Below are positions 62,365-64,000 of a stretch of 64,000 bases of DNA, one piece after another. Each line of letters starts with the position of its first letter. The first letter of the stretch is position 1. The position numbers and the translations under genes are program-made. The DNA is taken from positions 1-64,000 of the forward strand of contig JANXMZ010000043.1 in assembly GCA_025354385.1 (NCBI GenBank), given 5' to 3'. The notes below the pieces were generated by a model. That model was not told the origin of the DNA. It was given only the letters and a program-made list of their open reading frames with translations, and did no database searches. This DNA is from Bacteroidota bacterium (GTDB lineage: Bacteria; Bacteroidota; Bacteroidia; NS11-12g; UBA955).

Positions 62365-62372
62365 TAGCTTTG
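62365..62372 (+). promoter_or_regulatory. -7 box TAGCTTTG next to a start codon
   Basis: TAGCTTTG fits TAnnTTTG and ends only 3 bp before the ATG at 62376. If used, the transcript would be leaderless or nearly so. No -33 box was assigned. Confidence 0.35.
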
Positions 62373-62375
62373 TAC

Positions 62376-63209
62376 ATGATGCAAACAGATATAAAAGATG
62401 TCGACAGTTTCATAAAAAGCTTTCCGCCTGCTACTCAAAAATTAATGAACCAACTTAGGGCCACCATTACCAAAGCAGCACCAATGGCAAAAGAGGTGAT
62501 TAGTTATGCTATGCCTGCTTATAAACAACATGGTATTCTAGTTTATTTTTCCGCATATCAACACCATATTGGCTTTTACCCTGGTGCCTCTGGTATTGCC
62601 AATTTTATAAATGAAATAAAAATATACAAGTGGGCCAAAGGCTCTGTTCAATTTCCTTTAGACCAATCTCTTCCACTCGATTTAGTTAAGCGGATTGTAA
62701 AATTTAGAATAGAGGAAGACAAAGCAAAAGCACAAAGCAAACAGACTAAAAATATTATCAAAAAAGAAAATTATATTAGCCCCAATAAAAACAGATCGAT
62801 AATGACAAATGAACAAGGCACTAAAGAAAATCCATGGGAATTAAAAACACCACCGCTTTCCTCTGATTTTACGATGCACAAAGATGAAAAAGACGGAAAG
62901 CCGATATTGGTGTGCACGGTTGGTAAAACCATTTTACATTATGATTATAACTGCCTATCCGATTTACATACCATGCTCAAAAAGCATGGCGATTGGATGG
63001 AGTTAGGCAGTGCCGATGAGCAGAAACCGGCCAAGGAAGGCACCGTAGAGGCCTGGGGCCGTTCCGAAAACAATCCAGTGGGTGGTTGGTATGGTATGAA
63101 AAAGGGATTGCGCGGTCGCTTTGGCATGTATGTGCCACCGCTGATGGAAAAATTGGGATTAGCAGAAGTTACCCACGATGCCAAAGGCAACAAGATGAGA
63201 GCAATTTAA
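62376..63209 (+). CDS. DUF1801-DUF6855 fusion protein
   Basis: The 277-residue protein from ATG 62376 joins an N-terminal DUF1801/YdhG-like domain (VISYAMPAYKQHGILVYFSA, IGFYPGASGIANFINEIKIY) to a C-terminal DUF6855-type domain (GTKENPWELKTPPLSSDFTM, WYGMKKGLRGRFGMYVPPLM). They are usually separate genes in this phylum. No enzyme activity is established. The next DUF1801 frame continues in the same reading frame after its stop. Confidence 0.75.
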   Translation: MMQTDIKDVDSFIKSFPPATQKLMNQLRATITKAAPMAKEVISYAMPAYKQHGILVYFSAYQHHIGFYPGASGIANFINEIKIYKWAKGSVQFPLDQSLPLDLVKRIVKFRIEEDKAKAQSKQTKNIIKKENYISPNKNRSIMTNEQGTKENPWELKTPPLSSDFTMHKDEKDGKPILVCTVGKTILHYDYNCLSDLHTMLKKHGDWMELGSADEQKPAKEGTVEAWGRSENNPVGGWYGMKKGLRGRFGMYVPPLMEKLGLAEVTHDAKGNKMRAI

Positions 63210-63257
63210 ATTTTATTCGACATCGCAAAATCTGAAAAATTATCGGACCAGGAACAA

Positions 63258-63635
63258 GTGGAAGCTCACATTCAAAAATTGGATGTAGAGGTAGCGAACA
63301 TTGTTCAATTTGTTAGATCCATTATTTTAAAAACCGATATGCAGGTTGGCGAGCGCATTAAATGGAACAACCCCAGTTTTTATTACACAGGAGAAATGGC
63401 GACCTTTGCCCCCAAGGAATACAAGCGAGAAATAGCTGTTTTCAATTTATTTAAAAATCGCATCATGCTTGTATTGCCAAGTGGTTCTAAATTAAAAGAC
63501 CCTTCAAGAATTTTGGAAGGCGATTACAAAGATGGAAGAAGACTGATTGTTTTTAAAGACTTGAAAGATGCAAAAACAAAAGAGAAGGCATTGCAAAACA
63601 TTATTAAAGAATGGTTGAGTTTAGTTGAAAAATAA
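63258..63635 (+). CDS. DUF1801 family protein
   Basis: The 125-residue protein has the DUF1801 pattern (IILKTDMQVGERIKWNNPSF, AVFNLFKNRIMLVLPSGSKL, GRRLIVFKDLKDAKTKEKAL). No ATG exists before the domain; GTG 63258 is chosen, but the frame is open back to the stop of the previous gene 48 bp upstream. Relatives are about 110-130 residues, so the start is plausible. Confidence 0.8.
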   Translation: MEAHIQKLDVEVANIVQFVRSIILKTDMQVGERIKWNNPSFYYTGEMATFAPKEYKREIAVFNLFKNRIMLVLPSGSKLKDPSRILEGDYKDGRRLIVFKDLKDAKTKEKALQNIIKEWLSLVEK

Positions 63636-63762
63636 TTAAAGAATAATTTCTTTATTAGCTCCTTCGCTGAAAACTGTCTTGAATATGAGCTTCGGTTATT
63701 TCCATTATATTTGAATCTTTCATAAAAGTTTTTAAATCGTGCTATTATGAATAAAGTAAAAC

Positions 63763-64000
63763 ATGTTATTCAATTCCATCCATTTTGCCTTGTTTTTGCC
63801 AGTGGTTTGGTTGCTATATTGGTTTGCTGCAAAAAATAAATTGCAACGCCAAAACAGACTTTTACTTTTGGCCAGTTTATATTTTTATGCCTCCTGGGAC
63901 TGGCGTTTTTTATTGCTATTAAGTTTTTCAATTTTGCTCGACTATGCCTCGGGCATTCAGATTGAGAGGGTTCAAAAAAAATCTTCTAAGAAAATATGGT
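63763..64000 (+). CDS. MBOAT family O-acyltransferase, N-terminal part
   Basis: The frame runs off the window end. MLFNSIHFALFLPVVWLLYW, then RLLLLASLYFYASWDWRFLL, is the classic N-terminus of AlgI/DltB-type MBOAT proteins. These transfer acetyl groups to extracellular polysaccharides or similar polymers. Only about 79 residues are visible, so the catalytic His is out of view. Start at ATG 63763. Confidence 0.85.
   Translation, partial: MLFNSIHFALFLPVVWLLYWFAAKNKLQRQNRLLLLASLYFYASWDWRFLLLLSFSILLDYASGIQIERVQKKSSKKIW

Overview
The window is chromosomal DNA of a Bacteroidota bacterium, probably a Chitinophagia/Saprospiria-like lineage. The evidence is a low GC content, type A and type B type-IX-secretion (T9SS) C-terminal domains (6218-8245, 10901-12613, 12780-16757), -7 promoter boxes of the form TAnnTTTG, and starts without Shine-Dalgarno sequences. 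No rRNA, tRNA or CRISPR array was seen.

Layout. (1) 0-6 kb: housekeeping and metabolic genes (hemW, pterin-carbinolamine dehydratase, universal stress protein, ACC-deaminase-like PLP enzyme, TPR lipoprotein) with two copies of a ~400-bp direct repeat. (2) 6-17 kb: envelope and secreted proteins, namely two tandem DUF4331 proteins, a lipoprotein broken by one stop codon, a DFDPG-repeat protein and a 1325-residue RCC1/PKD adhesin-like protein. (3) 17-22 kb: a dicarboxylate symporter, then a Crp/Fnr regulator heading a tight sulfur/thiol operon (DUF2892, DUF6132, HMA, two rhodaneses, CC-containing membrane protein, OsmC, thioredoxin). (4) 22-30.6 kb: an Mg2+-type P-ATPase and a general-stress/envelope cluster (two YtxH proteins, CsbD, lmo0937-type, beta-barrels, holin-like, AI-2E transporter). 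(5) 30.9-49.4 kb: the accessory region, described below. (6) 49.4-64 kb: HMCES/YedK, KatG, then small regulatory and stress genes (GyrI-like, GNAT, PaiB, AraC+VOC+DUF1569), lipoproteins, an orphan RluA-type N-terminal domain, an LLM flavin oxidoreductase, an acyltransferase, DUF1801 proteins and the start of an MBOAT gene at the window edge.

The most interesting region is 32-49 kb. It reads as an integron-like gene-cassette array. A 361-residue tyrosine recombinase is followed by about ten one- or two-gene units, all on the + strand. These units are separated by about eleven attC-like folded repeats, each beginning near nTAACA(G/T)C, ending at CGTTA or a derivative, and carrying paired arms. 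Cargo is dominated by defence and toxin-antitoxin genes: an EcoRI-type methylase with a DUF262-HNH nuclease, an RloA/RloB (AbiL-like) pair, a HEAT protein, a HEAR-HNH nuclease, NmrA+AraC, PIN toxin + antitoxin, HigBA, a trypsin-like protease and secreted proteins of unknown function. The array carries an IS91-type unit (HUH transposase plus a second tyrosine recombinase that needs a frameshift at an A8 tract), three ~265-bp MITEs (two placed exactly in an attC 3' core), and two copies of an 80-bp palindromic block that also sit exactly at attC 3' cores. No canonical IntI is visible, so this is either an array without a local IntI (CALIN-like) or one served by an atypical recombinase.
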